Assembly (NCBI GenBank): GCA_016458225.1
Contig: JAEMGR010000028.1
Span: forward strand, 62,001-126,000
Length of the DNA stretch: 64,000 bases
Direction of reading: 5' to 3'
DNA from: Myxococcaceae bacterium JPH2
GTDB lineage: Bacteria > Myxococcota > Myxococcia > Myxococcales > Myxococcaceae
Shown: positions 43,280 through 52,260 of the stretch, piece after piece
Numbering within the stretch: the first letter of the stretch is position 1
How the letters are laid out: the number at the start of each line of letters is the position of its first letter
Translations under genes and position numbers: made by a program
The notes under the pieces: generated by a model
Told to the model about the DNA's origin: nothing
The model's database searches: none
Seen by the model: only the letters and a program-made list of their open reading frames with translations

Positions 43280-44259
43280 AAGGTGGCGATGGGATTGGCG
43301 GGTGAGCCGGTGCCCCCGTCCACGGCGAGCGGCGAGAGGGTGAAGAGGAAGTCGTAGCGGCGGCGCTCGGCGGCGGCGCGGCTCAGGGCCTCGGGGTCGG
43401 CGTTGTCGATGATGTAGACGCCGAGCGTGTGGATGAGCAGCAGGTGGACGGGCATCACGACGCCGTCCACGCCCGAGGGCATCACGTCCGCACCGACGTC
43501 GGTGGCGACCACGGCGACGCCTCGCTGCCGGAACCACTCCGCGGTGGAGGCGTGCAGGCCCGGCGAGTGCTGGGACACCTCCCACGGCCCCACGGCGGCG
43601 CGGCGGGCCCAGCGGCCGGTGCGGACGATGACGGCGTCCCCCGGCGTCACCCGCACCTGGGTCTTCTTCTCCCAGGCGTCCAGGTCCTTGGCCGTGATGG
43701 GGGTGCCCGGCTCCAGGTAGGGCACGCCCAGGAAGGCCGGCATGTCGATGAGCACGCCGCGCGTGAGGAGGCCGTCGCGCAGATTGTTGATGGAAAGCAC
43801 CGAGCAGCCCTGGGCGTTCACGCGCCCTTGGGCGTAGCCGTTGTACATCTGGCCCTCCGCGAAGATGTGGCAGAGCGCGTCGATGTGCGTGTGCGACCAG
43901 CCGTGGTAGCCGATGCTCAATCGGTCCGAGCTGTACGTGGAGCTGTCGGGCTCGCCGGAGGTGAGCATGGCGTGCTCCAGCGGCGAGGGCACGTCCGCGG
44001 CCTTCTGCGTCTCCACGGTGTGCGCGACGGAGACGGAGACGCCGTCTCGCACGAGCCGCGCGGCCTGCTTGCGCTTGTCACGGGTGATGAGGTTGGCGGC
44101 GCCGAGCTGGTCCTCCGCGCCCCAGCGTCGCCAGTTCGTGTGTTTCGCCTTCCACGCCTGGATGTCCTGCGCGGTGGAGAGCGAGGGAGTGTCCTCGGCG
44201 CTCACGGGGAGGGCGCCGAGCAGCAGGCCGGTCGCGAGCACGGTTCGAAGCAAGGTCAT
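43276..44259 (-). CDS. Secreted cyclase-family (kynurenine formamidase-like) hydrolase
   Basis: The protein has 327 residues. A signal peptide (MTLLRTVLATGLLLGALPVSA) starts at 44259. The cyclase fold carries the metal motif SHTHIDALCH (HxHxDxxxH) near residue 110, and later a long loop with DVGADVMPSG and VMPVH that supplies more ligands. Members include kynurenine formamidase and polyketide cyclase-like enzymes, all Mn/Zn-dependent. The N-terminal WGAEDQLGAANLIT is typical of the larger secreted branch. The substrate is unknown. Confidence 0.86.
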   Translation of the reverse strand: MTLLRTVLATGLLLGALPVSAEDTPSLSTAQDIQAWKAKHTNWRRWGAEDQLGAANLITRDKRKQAARLVRDGVSVSVAHTVETQKAADVPSPLEHAMLTSGEPDSSTYSSDRLSIGYHGWSHTHIDALCHIFAEGQMYNGYAQGRVNAQGCSVLSINNLRDGLLTRGVLIDMPAFLGVPYLEPGTPITAKDLDAWEKKTQVRVTPGDAVIVRTGRWARRAAVGPWEVSQHSPGLHASTAEWFRQRGVAVVATDVGADVMPSGVDGVVMPVHLLLIHTLGVYIIDNADPEALSRAAAERRRYDFLFTLSPLAVDGGTGSPANPIATF

Positions 44260-44561
44260 GGAAAGGGGACTCCGCGCGCCATCGCCAGAGGTGGCGAGGC
44301 GGCCACCGCGCGGTGCCGGTGGCGATCCCTTTCGTAGGGATGCGGCGGGGTGAAGCCCAATCCACCGCATCGATGACGCTCATGGATGTGGCGCATGGAC
44401 GAGGGCGCTGTCCGTGCCGCGCCGCTGCACGGGTGGGCGTGAAGGAATGGGTGGTCGTTCGTTTCTCCTGGGGTCGCGCGGCTCCTCTCGCCATGGGAGC
44501 ATCCCGGGTCCGTGGTCTTCCGCTGTCCTCTCGCTTTCCTCCACGAGGCATCACTCCGCTC
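44260..44561. other. Divergent intergenic region, includes duplicated leader
   Basis: 302 bases separate the cyclase and first DUF4412-like gene. The right part (44442-44561) is conserved in front of the second copy. The left part shows no clear promoter. Confidence 0.5.
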
Positions 44562-45344
44562 ATGCACTCCTTCCGCTTCCGTCTGGGCCTGTCTGGACTC
44601 GTTGCCTCCTCGCTGCTGCTGGCCACGCCCGCCTTCGCCGATTGGGTCGGTGACCTGCGCGTGAAGAGCGCGCCACTTCCTGGGCAGAAGGGCCCCGCTC
44701 CGGAGACGGCCGGGAAGATGTACGGCCGCATGGACAAGCTGCGCATGGACATGGACACCCCGCAGATTCCCGGCGGAATGACCATCCTGTTTGACTGGGA
44801 GAAGCGCACGGGCGTCGTCCTCTTCCACGAGCGCAAGACGGCCATGGTGCGCAACCTGGATGCGCTGCCGGTGCAGATTCCCAACACGTGTATCGGCAAG
44901 GGTCAGGACCTCGACGCGTGCTTCACCTCGCAGGGGTACAAGAAGGTCGGCACCGAGAAGGTCAACGGCCACCCGACCATCGTCTACGAGGGCCTTCCTC
45001 CTGGCGCGGAGGGGAGCATCAAGCGGCAGAAGGTGTGGCGCCCCACGGACCTCCCGGAGGTCGCCTACGTGCGCAGCCAGACGTTCGACCCGCAGAACGC
45101 CCTTCGGGCGGAGATTGACGTCACGAACATCCAGGTGGGCGCGCAGCCGGACTCGCGCTTCTCCGTCCCCGCGGACTACGAGACGCAGGACGCCATGCGC
45201 CCCGTGCCCACGTCGATGGGTGCCTTCAAGGCCGAGGACCTCCAGGGAAAGACCCCCGAGCAGATCCAGGAGATGATCCGCCAGCGCATGAGCCAGCAGG
45301 GCGCGCACGGCACGGCGCCCGCGCCGAAGAAGCCGAAGAAGTAG
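44442..45344 (+). repeat. Tandem duplication, copy 1
   Basis: Sequence from AAGGAATGGG (44442) through the end of the first DUF4412-like gene matches 45926-46838 with an offset of 1484-1485. Leader and gene are both conserved, and two-thirds or more of the residues agree in the encoded proteins. Confidence 0.8.
44562..45344 (+). CDS. Secreted DUF4412-like protein, copy 1
   Basis: The protein has 260 residues. The signal peptide ends near LLLATPAFA-D. The mature part (YGRMDKLRMDM, GGMTILFDWEKRT, HERKTAMVRNL, PTDLPEVAYVR) matches the pattern of DUF4412-like proteins, in which a beta-rich fold binds an unknown ligand. Two Cys (NTCIG, DACF) could form a disulfide. The tail is Lys/Pro-rich. ATG 44562 was chosen because the leader upstream is also conserved in copy 2. 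Function is not known. Confidence 0.8.
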   Translation: MHSFRFRLGLSGLVASSLLLATPAFADWVGDLRVKSAPLPGQKGPAPETAGKMYGRMDKLRMDMDTPQIPGGMTILFDWEKRTGVVLFHERKTAMVRNLDALPVQIPNTCIGKGQDLDACFTSQGYKKVGTEKVNGHPTIVYEGLPPGAEGSIKRQKVWRPTDLPEVAYVRSQTFDPQNALRAEIDVTNIQVGAQPDSRFSVPADYETQDAMRPVPTSMGAFKAEDLQGKTPEQIQEMIRQRMSQQGAHGTAPAPKKPKK

Positions 45345-45369
45345 CGAGCGGCTCACATCCGTCCTTCGC

Positions 45370-45408
45370 GGAGACATCCACCGAGCGCGTTCGGCGGAGG
45401 ATGTCTCC
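45370..45408 (+). terminator. Hairpin terminator after copy 1
   Basis: GGAGACATCC pairs with GGATGTCTCC (10 bp), with an inner CCGA/TCGG stem, followed by GGTCTTGC. Confidence 0.6.
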
Positions 45409-45439
45409 GGTCTTGCAAGGCGGTGGGGCGTGAGGCGCG

Positions 45440-45923
45440 TCCACGCGTTACACGGGTACACCGAGCCGCCGGTCCGTTGCGTGGTCACCTGCTTCGAGGG
45501 GCCCTGGCAGGTCGCGGTGGAGCCGCCCTCCGCATCCTCGGGTGCGCCGCAACCCAGGCGCTTGCTCAGGCCCACGAACTGGTCCTCGGTGCCCCGGGTG
45601 AAGACCTCGTCGCCAACCTTCAATCCCTGGCGCGAGCGGTTCAATGCATAGCGAATGGTGCGAACCTTTCCTTCCGCCAAGCGTACGTCATCGGTGCGCA
45701 GGTGGCTGCATTCCTCGGTTGCCTCACACAGCCATCCACGCTTGTCTGGCCCGCGGGGGCACGTGAGAGAGCCTTTGCAGCCCAGCTCCGCGTGGCTCGC
45801 CTGGAGACTGTCTTTCCATGCCCCCGCGCTCAACGGCTTGGAGAAGGTGTCGGCGGGACCCGCGCCCAATTCCTCCGCGACGTTCGCCAGGGCCGCGACG
45901 TCTCGGCGGGGCTGGGTTATTCG
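45440..45923 (-). pseudogene. 5'-truncated minus-strand gene remnant
   Basis: An open frame with coding-like codon use encodes a soluble, Cys-containing sequence (ELGCKGSLTCPRG, GWLCEATEEC, FVGLSKRLGCGAPEDAEGG, SVYPCNAW). It has no good start: it reaches a TGA at 45924-45926, exactly where homology to the copy 1 leader begins, so its 5' end was probably lost when copy 2 was inserted. A TTG at 45869 is possible but has no ribosome site. The 3' end is unclear because the frame stays open into the antisense of copy 1. No family recognised. Confidence 0.45.
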
Positions 45924-45925
45924 TC

Positions 45926-46838
45926 AAGGAATAGGCCGTCGTTCGTTTCTTCAAGAGTCGTGCGGTTCATTCCGCCATGGGGGCATCCCACGGTCCGTGG
46001 TCTGTCGTTGTCCACTCACACTCCTTCACGAGGCTTCATTCCGCTCATGAATTCCTTTCGCTTCCGTCAGGGTTTGTCTGGCTTCGTTGCCTCCACGCTG
46101 CTGCTGGCCACGCCCGCCTTCGCCGACTATGTCGGTGACCTGCGTGTGAAGAGCGCGCCCCTTCCGGGGCAGCAGAGCCCCGAGCCGGAGACGGCCGGGA
46201 AGATTTACGGCCGCAAGGACAAGCTGCGCATGGACATGGTCTCGTCTCAGCTTCCCGGCGGAATGAGCATCATCTTCGACTGGGCGAAGCCCAGTGGCAT
46301 CATCCTCTTCCACGAGCGCAAGACGGCCATGGTGCGCAGCCTGGATGAGGTGGCTGGGCAGCTCCCCAACACGTGTATCGGCAAGGGCCAGGACCTCGAC
46401 GCGTGTTTCCTCGCGCAGGGGTACAAGAAGGTGGGCACGGAGAAGGTCAACGGCCACCCGACCACGGTCTACGAGGGCCTTCCTCCCAACGCGGAGCGCA
46501 GCATCAAGCGGCAGAAGATGTGGCGCCCCACGGACCTGCCGGAGGTCGCCTACGTGCGCAGCCAGACGTTTGATCTGCAGAACACGCTTCGCTCGGAGGT
46601 CGATGTTCTAAACATCCAGGTGGGCGCGCAGCCGGACTCGCGCTTCTCCGTCCCTGCCGACTACCAGGTGCAGGACCCCAAGCGCCCGATGCCCTCGTCG
46701 ATGGGCACCTTCAATGCCGAGGGCTCCGAGGGGATGACCCCGGAGCAGTTCGGAGAGTTGCTCCATCGGATCGTGGACCCGCCGAAGAGCGGCGGCGCGC
46801 GCACGAGTCCGCCCGCGCCGAAGACGCCGACGAAGTAG
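45926..46838 (+). repeat. Tandem duplication, copy 2
   Basis: Homologous to 44442-45344, including about 120 bases of leader (AAGGAATAGG, then CGTCGTTCGTTTC; CCATGGGGGCATCCC; GAGGCTTCATTCCGCTCATG conserved with changes). Confidence 0.8.
46047..46838 (+). CDS. Secreted DUF4412-like protein, copy 2
   Basis: The protein has 263 residues, with the same signal peptide and the same motif order as copy 1. Differences cluster in YGRKDKLRMDMVSSQLPGG, the ligand-side loops and the C-terminal tail (here MTPEQFGELLHRIVDPP, then Ser/Pro/Thr). The Cys pair is retained. Both copies keep an open frame, so the second copy is under selection or recent. It is convergent with the 639-residue protein gene and shares a hairpin. 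Confidence 0.8.
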   Translation: MNSFRFRQGLSGFVASTLLLATPAFADYVGDLRVKSAPLPGQQSPEPETAGKIYGRKDKLRMDMVSSQLPGGMSIIFDWAKPSGIILFHERKTAMVRSLDEVAGQLPNTCIGKGQDLDACFLAQGYKKVGTEKVNGHPTTVYEGLPPNAERSIKRQKMWRPTDLPEVAYVRSQTFDLQNTLRSEVDVLNIQVGAQPDSRFSVPADYQVQDPKRPMPSSMGTFNAEGSEGMTPEQFGELLHRIVDPPKSGGARTSPPAPKTPTK

Positions 46839-46864
46839 CGAGCGACTTTCGGTGAGACGCCGGA

Positions 46865-46889
46865 GCCCCGCATCACGGCGATGCGGGGC
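46865..46889. terminator. Bidirectional hairpin terminator
   Basis: A perfect 10-bp stem (GCCCCGCATC with its complement, 5-base loop) lies between the convergent copy 2 gene and the 639-residue protein gene. Confidence 0.7.
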
Positions 46890-46905
46890 CCGGAGGTGAC
46901 GCGTC

Positions 46906-48825
46906 TCAGGCGTCGCGGTCGCGCGCCTGGATGGAGCCGGGCAGCGCGGTGCCGCCGGAGCCGAACTGGAGGTCGTTGAGGTCCTGGCTCAGCTTCCCCG
47001 TGTTGGTGGAGCGCTGGAGCACGAAGTTCGCGATGTCCCCCGGGCTCTGGAGCTTGGAGAGCTTGTCGATGAACTCGTTGAAGCCCCGGCCGTTGCCCTC
47101 CTTCCACTCGATGTTCGCGTTCTGCTTGGTGGAGATGTAGTCGCGGGCGCGCTGCGCGAGCTGCGTGAGTTGCTGCGGCGTGAAGCTCAGCTCGATGTCC
47201 TTCTTCTTGTCGAAGAGGTGCCCGTCGACCTTGTAGGCCCGGGCGTATTCATCCTCCACCTCGCCGGAGAGGCCCTTCATGAAGAGGGAGAACTCCTGCT
47301 TGTTGGGGTCCTCCTTCCCATCCGCGTTGATGTGTCGCTTGTAATTGATGGTGAAGCCGGAGGGGCGCTGCAGCTCCATGGTGTCGTCGCGCGAGCCGTC
47401 CGGGTAGGTCGTCTCGGTGATGGTGTTGCCGCTCTTGGGGACCACGTCCCACGAGTGGCTCAAGGGCCCGAGCTTGGCCTCCAGCGTCGTCTGGGAGGTC
47501 AGCTCCGTCTTCGACACCGTCGCCGCGCCCTGGACGCCCTTGCCGTTCTGCGTGGGCAGCTCGCCCGTCTTGCGGAACTGCTCGAAGGCGTCCTTGCCGC
47601 CCTTCGTGCCGATGTCGAACTTCGCGGTGCGCAGCTTGTACTCCGACAGCGCCGTGTCGTTCTTGACGGAGACCGAGCCCTCGCCGAGGCCCACGTCGAC
47701 GGACAGGCCGCCCTCCATCAGCTTCGAGGGGCCTGCCGTCACCGTCAGCTCGTTGCCCTTGTGCTCGGTCTGGATGGAGAGGCCGTGGCCCTTCTTGATC
47801 TCCTCGCCCAATCCCAGCTCGACCTTCTTGGAGACCTTGCCGCTCACGTGGGCATAGAAGCCCTCGAGCTGGGAGGCCTCCATCTGCACGGAGGAGTTGT
47901 CTGGCATTGTCTCGGGCTTGAGCGGATGCGGCGGGGGAATCTGGCCGCGCTTCATCTTCTCGAAGTCCGCGTCCGTCATCTTCACTTCGTAGGTCAGGCT
48001 CTGGGAGCCCGTGACGCCGCCGCCGATGCTGACCTTCTTCAGGTCCAGCTCACCGCCCGCCGTCACTCCCACGTCCGCGCTGAGCTTCACCGTGGTGTAG
48101 CCGTCTTTCTTCTTCACGTCCTTGTCGAGCGAGGCGGACACCTCGACGGACACGGGGCCGGCCTGGCCCGGGACGCTCACGTTGAAGGGCTGCACCGTGG
48201 CGGGGTTGGGGATGTTCGACGGGATGGTGGGGTCGGCCAGCTTCATCTGCTGGATTTCGGGCGACACGTTCGCGTCGCGCAGGGCCTGGGCGCGCTCGGG
48301 GGAGCCGGGCTTCGTGGCGAACACCTTGGTGGCCGCGGTGCCTCGCAGGGAGCCGACTTCCGAATACTGCGGCTGCTCCTTGAGGTACGCCTTCATGTCC
48401 TCGTAGCTCTTGCCGGAGCCCGGGTCGAGCACGCGCTCGCCCTGCCGCACGACGACGTGGCCCGTCTGGCCTTCCGCGCCCGGACGCGAGTCCTTGAGGA
48501 ACACCATCTCCGAGCGGGCCTGAATCTCGGGCGAGCACTTGCTCACGAAGTCTGCGGCCCGGTCGAGGCAGTTCACCTGACGGTCGCGGGTGTTCTCATC
48601 GAGGAGCGAGGTCGCCGGGGCCTTCTTCGCGCCGCCGCCCAGGTCCACCGGCTGGGTGGAAGGGGACGGGGTGAAGGTGGACGGAGCGGTGGGCGGGTGC
48701 TTCGCCGCGGCCTGTCGCGCCGCCTCGGCCTGCCGCGCGGCCTCCGCCGCCCTGCGTGCCGCCTCTTCCGCTGCCCTGCGTGCCGCCTCGGCCGAACTCC
48801 TGTCTGCAACGCGTCCAGCGCCCAT
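46906..48825 (-). CDS. Large cytosolic-type protein with possible Cys-His-Asp protease-like site
   Basis: The protein has 639 residues. The N-terminus is an Ala/Arg-rich helix (about 10-42) and a Pro/Ser/Thr linker to about residue 70. Residues about 75-165 show QVNCLDRAADF (C86), TGHVVVRQGERVLDP (H123, D134) in the spacing of papain-like or transglutaminase-like folds. The rest (about 215-560) is beta-rich with repeated charged strands (VGVTAGGELDLKKVSIGGG; KVSKKVELGLGEEI) and ends with a helical region. It has no signal peptide. Ala-rich leaders of this kind precede effector-like proteins in myxobacteria, so a secreted effector is possible but unproven. Confidence 0.6.
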   Translation of the reverse strand: MGAGRVADRSSAEAARRAAEEAARRAAEAARQAEAARQAAAKHPPTAPSTFTPSPSTQPVDLGGGAKKAPATSLLDENTRDRQVNCLDRAADFVSKCSPEIQARSEMVFLKDSRPGAEGQTGHVVVRQGERVLDPGSGKSYEDMKAYLKEQPQYSEVGSLRGTAATKVFATKPGSPERAQALRDANVSPEIQQMKLADPTIPSNIPNPATVQPFNVSVPGQAGPVSVEVSASLDKDVKKKDGYTTVKLSADVGVTAGGELDLKKVSIGGGVTGSQSLTYEVKMTDADFEKMKRGQIPPPHPLKPETMPDNSSVQMEASQLEGFYAHVSGKVSKKVELGLGEEIKKGHGLSIQTEHKGNELTVTAGPSKLMEGGLSVDVGLGEGSVSVKNDTALSEYKLRTAKFDIGTKGGKDAFEQFRKTGELPTQNGKGVQGAATVSKTELTSQTTLEAKLGPLSHSWDVVPKSGNTITETTYPDGSRDDTMELQRPSGFTINYKRHINADGKEDPNKQEFSLFMKGLSGEVEDEYARAYKVDGHLFDKKKDIELSFTPQQLTQLAQRARDYISTKQNANIEWKEGNGRGFNEFIDKLSKLQSPGDIANFVLQRSTNTGKLSQDLNDLQFGSGGTALPGSIQARDRDA

Positions 48826-48956
48826 GGGGAGACTCCTTCTGGGTCGCGCGGGAGCAGGGTGGGAGAAGGCTCCCGTCGCGACTTCGAAAAAGAGTACGCG
48901 CCGGGAAATTCGCGGTTACACGCCGCCACACGTCGGTGGCGCGGCTCTCTGGACCT

Positions 48957-49691
48957 TCATCGGTTCTGGGCGGAGATTTCCACGGCGGGCTTCGCGCGGG
49001 CCATCAGGCGCTCCACGCTCTTCAGGTGGGCGCGGCCGAACACGGCCATGGCCAGCGTGGCGCCGCAGAGCGCGAGGAACATGTCCCATTGCGCGTCCCA
49101 GATGTCGCCCTGGGAGCCGAGGAACGTGTCGCCCCCGGCGGGGTCCAGCACCAGCGCGGTCCACCACTCGAGCAGCTCGTAGCCCGCGCTGATGGCGAAG
49201 GCCACCGAGCCGGTGAGGAAGTTGAGCCAGCCTCCGCGCCGCAGCGGCGTGGCGCGCAACAACACCTCTCGGATGATGAACGCGGGGAAGAAGCCCTGCG
49301 CGAGGTGGCCCAGCCGGTCGTATGGGTTTCGCGACAGGTGGAAGGCATCCCGGACGAAGTCGCCGAGCGGCGTGAGGGCATACGAGTAATAGCCCCCGTA
49401 GGTCAGCACCAGGATGTGCAGGAAGACGCAGACATAGACCCAACGCGACATGGGGAAGCGGCGGAACGTCGCGGTCAGGACGACGACGCCGATGAGCCCG
49501 GGGCCGATCTCCAGCAGCCAGTTGAGGCGGCCGGCCGGACAGAAGAGGAGCGTGAGCAACAGGATGGGGGCCAGCACTCCCGCGAGGAGCAGGGGCACCC
49601 GAGCCTCCTCGCGCGTGCCGGGCACGGCGGGGAAGGTGGGCGCAATGACATCCAAGGACGGTGCGGAGGACATCGGAAGCGCGGACTGCAT
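48957..49691 (-). CDS. DUF2238 integral membrane protein
   Basis: The protein has 244 residues with six to seven hydrophobic segments. Characteristic stretches are YDRLGHLAQGFFPAFIIREVLLR, a Glu-rich helix (AGYELLEWW) and a closing loop GDIWDAQWDMFLALCGA, all as in the YjdF/DUF2238 family. Conserved charged residues within membrane segments suggest a transporter or lipid-related enzyme, but the family has no known function. ATG 49691 begins the divergent pair with the glycosyltransferase gene 100 bases away. Confidence 0.87.
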   Translation of the reverse strand: MQSALPMSSAPSLDVIAPTFPAVPGTREEARVPLLLAGVLAPILLLTLLFCPAGRLNWLLEIGPGLIGVVVLTATFRRFPMSRWVYVCVFLHILVLTYGGYYSYALTPLGDFVRDAFHLSRNPYDRLGHLAQGFFPAFIIREVLLRATPLRRGGWLNFLTGSVAFAISAGYELLEWWTALVLDPAGGDTFLGSQGDIWDAQWDMFLALCGATLAMAVFGRAHLKSVERLMARAKPAVEISAQNR

Positions 49692-49791
49692 GGAGACCCC
49701 CAGTGAAGGGCGCCAGGATAGCGGGGCCCGCGCGCGGGGCTCGCCGTTTCCTGTGTCGCCCTCGGGGGACTTGGCCAAGAATCCGCCGACT

Positions 49792-50985
49792 ATGTCTCCT
49801 GATTCGCGTGTCCTCCTCGTGGCCGAGCGCTTCCCTCCCGATATTGGAGGACTGGCGCGCAGTGGGGCTCGGACCGCGGGCGCGCTGGTGAAGCTGGGCG
49901 CGCAGGTGGACGTGTTGGCGTGGACGCGGACCTCGGCCCCGGGCGCGCTGGAGACCGTGGAGGACGCGGGCGAGGTGTCTCCGTTCGCGCGCGGCGTCAC
50001 CCTGCATCGGCTGGGGTTGTTCGGCAGCGCGGACCTGTCCATGCAACACACGCTCGACGTGCTCAATCACTTGCATGCGAAGCGGCGCTACACGCTGGTC
50101 TGGGGGCACTATCTGTATCCGCCTGGGTTCCTCGCGGTGGTGTTCGCGGAGTCCCAGGGGCTGTCCTCGGTGCTCAGCGCGCGCGGCAATGACGTGGATC
50201 AGCTCATGTTCCCTCCGGGCGACTTCGCGCGCCTCTTGTGGACGCTGGGACGCGCGAAGGTGCTCACGGCCGCGTCGCGCGACCTGGGGCGGAAGATGGC
50301 GCTGCTGCTGGGCCGCGACCCCGGTGTGGAGGTGATTCCCAACGCCGTGGATACCGCGCTGTTCTCTCCCGGGGCGCCGGACCTCGCGCTGCGGGCGCGG
50401 TTGGGAATCGCTCCGGACGAGGCGGTGCTCGGCTTCTCCGGCGAGCTGCGCCACAAGAAGGGCCTGCCGTTCCTCCTCTCCGCGCTCACCGAGGTGCGCC
50501 GCGCGCGGCCCGCGTGCCTGCTGGTGATTGGTGAGGTGCGCGCCCGCGACGCCGAGCACCTGGTGGCCTATCGCGCCGAGCACCCCGAGGACGCGGCTCG
50601 CATCGTCGTGTCCGGTCGGCTCGACACGCCCGAGGCCATCGCGGCGCACCTGCGGCTGTGTGATGTCTATCTTCAGCCCTCGCTGTGGGAGGGCATGCCC
50701 AATGCCTTGCTGGAGGCCATGGCGTGCGAGCGCCCCGTCATCGCCAGCGACGCCGGAGGCATCCCCGAGGCCGTGGACTCCGACCACAACGGCTTCATCA
50801 TTCCCAAGGCGCTGCTCAACCACCTGGGGCAGGCGTGTCTGGATGTCTTGGGTTTGCCTCCGGAGCGGCGGGCCGCGCTCGGGGCCGCCGCGCGACGCCG
50901 CATCGAGGAGCGTTTTCAGGCCGACGCGGAGGCGGACGTGCTGCGCCGCGTGCTCGCGCGGGCCATGCCGAACGCGTCCTCGTAG
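49792..50985 (+). CDS. GT4-family glycosyltransferase
   Basis: The protein has 397 residues. The GT-B fold begins with VLLVAERFPPDIGGLARSG, and the C-terminal nucleotide-sugar domain shows GFSGELRHKKGL and EGMPNALLEAMACERPVIASDAGGIPE, the E-x7-E signature of retaining GT4 enzymes. It probably adds a sugar to a polysaccharide or lipid-linked acceptor in exopolysaccharide or O-antigen synthesis. It is convergent with a second GT4 gene and their 3' ends overlap by 70 bases. Confidence 0.9.
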   Translation: MSPDSRVLLVAERFPPDIGGLARSGARTAGALVKLGAQVDVLAWTRTSAPGALETVEDAGEVSPFARGVTLHRLGLFGSADLSMQHTLDVLNHLHAKRRYTLVWGHYLYPPGFLAVVFAESQGLSSVLSARGNDVDQLMFPPGDFARLLWTLGRAKVLTAASRDLGRKMALLLGRDPGVEVIPNAVDTALFSPGAPDLALRARLGIAPDEAVLGFSGELRHKKGLPFLLSALTEVRRARPACLLVIGEVRARDAEHLVAYRAEHPEDAARIVVSGRLDTPEAIAAHLRLCDVYLQPSLWEGMPNALLEAMACERPVIASDAGGIPEAVDSDHNGFIIPKALLNHLGQACLDVLGLPPERRAALGAAARRRIEERFQADAEADVLRRVLARAMPNASS

Positions 50986-52142
50986 GTGGCCACCAGCGCC
51001 TCCTGCGCACGGCCCCAGGTGAAGTCCCGCTCCACGCGGGCCCGCGCGCTCGTGCTCAGGGCCGCGGCTCGGAGGGGCTCGTCACGCAATGCGCGCACCG
51101 CATCGACGATGGCCTTGGGGGAGCCGGGCTTCACCAACAGGGCCTCGGTGGTGTCCTCGGCCAGCGCGCGCACCACGGGCAGGTCGCTGGCCACCACGGG
51201 CGTTCCAGAGGCCATGGCCTCTAGCAGCTTCAGCGGACAGCAGCCCTGCGCGCAGTTGCGGTCGTTCATGGGCAGGGGCACGAGCACGACGTCACAGGCG
51301 TGGTGCAGCGCCGCCAGCTCGGCTTGGGGCAAGGGCTCGCGCAGCTCCACCGCGCCTTCGAGCAGCAGGTCTCCGCAGCGGTCCAGTAGCGCGCGGCGTT
51401 GGTGTCTTCGCAGCGGGCCCACCAGCGTGAGCACCACGGGGAACTCGCGGCGCAGCAATCGACACGCCTCGATGGCGTGGTGCACGCCCTGCCAGGCGGA
51501 CATCGTCCCGCTGTAGAGCAGGCGCACGGGCTGCTCGGGTGGGCGCTCGCGCGGGGGCGCGTGGCGGAACAGGTTCAAGTCCACGCCGTTGGGAATCACG
51601 CGGATCCGCGAGGCGTCCGCGCCCCGTGACTTCAGGTGCTCGGCGGTCACCGCGCTCGGCGTCACCAGGAGGTCCGCGCTCTGGATGCAGGTGTCCTCCT
51701 GCGCCTCCAGCTTGAGCAACAGCTCGCGGTCATCGGCCACGTCCGGGTAGTGGTACTTCAGCTCGATGGACGGCAGCCCGTTCACCTCGAACACCAGCGC
51801 GTCCGTGAGGGCGTCCTTGCGGCGGGCAATCGGATAGCCCTCGAAGATGGAGCGCACGTGCACCACCCGGGCGCGTGGGCGCTCGCGCCACCAGTCGCCG
51901 AGCCGCGCGCGGAAGTTCAGTGCCTGCGCCATCAGGTCTCGGCCCCGCGCCTCCAGGGGGTGATACGTGACGCCAGGGCTCCACGGCATGGGGCGCGCGC
52001 CGGGCTCCGCGCCGATGGCCAGCAGGTCCACCTGTCCGAACGCGGCGCCCAGCGCCTCGACAAAGGCCTGGATGTGCACCGCCGCGCCCTTGGGTGAGGG
52101 GAAGCGGTCGAACGAGGCGTAGACGATGCCGGAGGTAGACAC
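50916..52142 (-). CDS. GT4-family glycosyltransferase
   Basis: The protein has 408 residues from GTG 52142. Motifs are SFDRFPSPKGAAVHIQ at the N-terminus (Gly-rich acceptor loop), RVIPNGVDLNLFR, LLYSGTMSAWQGVH and CPLKLLEAMASGTPVVASDLP (E-x7-E equivalent), as in WcaL/PimB-like retaining transferases. The C-terminal tail (about 20 residues, Ser/Thr/Ala-rich) overlaps the end of the convergent GT4 gene by 70 bases. The two may act in the same glycan pathway despite opposite strands. Confidence 0.9.
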   Translation of the reverse strand: MSTSGIVYASFDRFPSPKGAAVHIQAFVEALGAAFGQVDLLAIGAEPGARPMPWSPGVTYHPLEARGRDLMAQALNFRARLGDWWRERPRARVVHVRSIFEGYPIARRKDALTDALVFEVNGLPSIELKYHYPDVADDRELLLKLEAQEDTCIQSADLLVTPSAVTAEHLKSRGADASRIRVIPNGVDLNLFRHAPPRERPPEQPVRLLYSGTMSAWQGVHHAIEACRLLRREFPVVLTLVGPLRRHQRRALLDRCGDLLLEGAVELREPLPQAELAALHHACDVVLVPLPMNDRNCAQGCCPLKLLEAMASGTPVVASDLPVVRALAEDTTEALLVKPGSPKAIVDAVRALRDEPLRAAALSTSARARVERDFTWGRAQEALVATYEDAFGMARASTRRSTSASASA

Positions 52143-52260
52143 GCGCCCGTGCTACCGCGCCCCGTGTGTTCGAGCAAACGCGAGGGTTTGACCCATCCCG
52201 AGGCCCCTCCTACGCTGTGGGGTCCCGCCCGGTCGGCGGGCCAGAGGGAAGGCTCGAACC

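Larger units (their letters stand above)
45345..46046. other. Spacer between duplicated copies
   Basis: The 702 bases hold a hairpin after copy 1 (45370-45408), a minus-strand gene remnant (about 45440-45923) and the conserved leader of copy 2 (from 45926). Confidence 0.7.
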
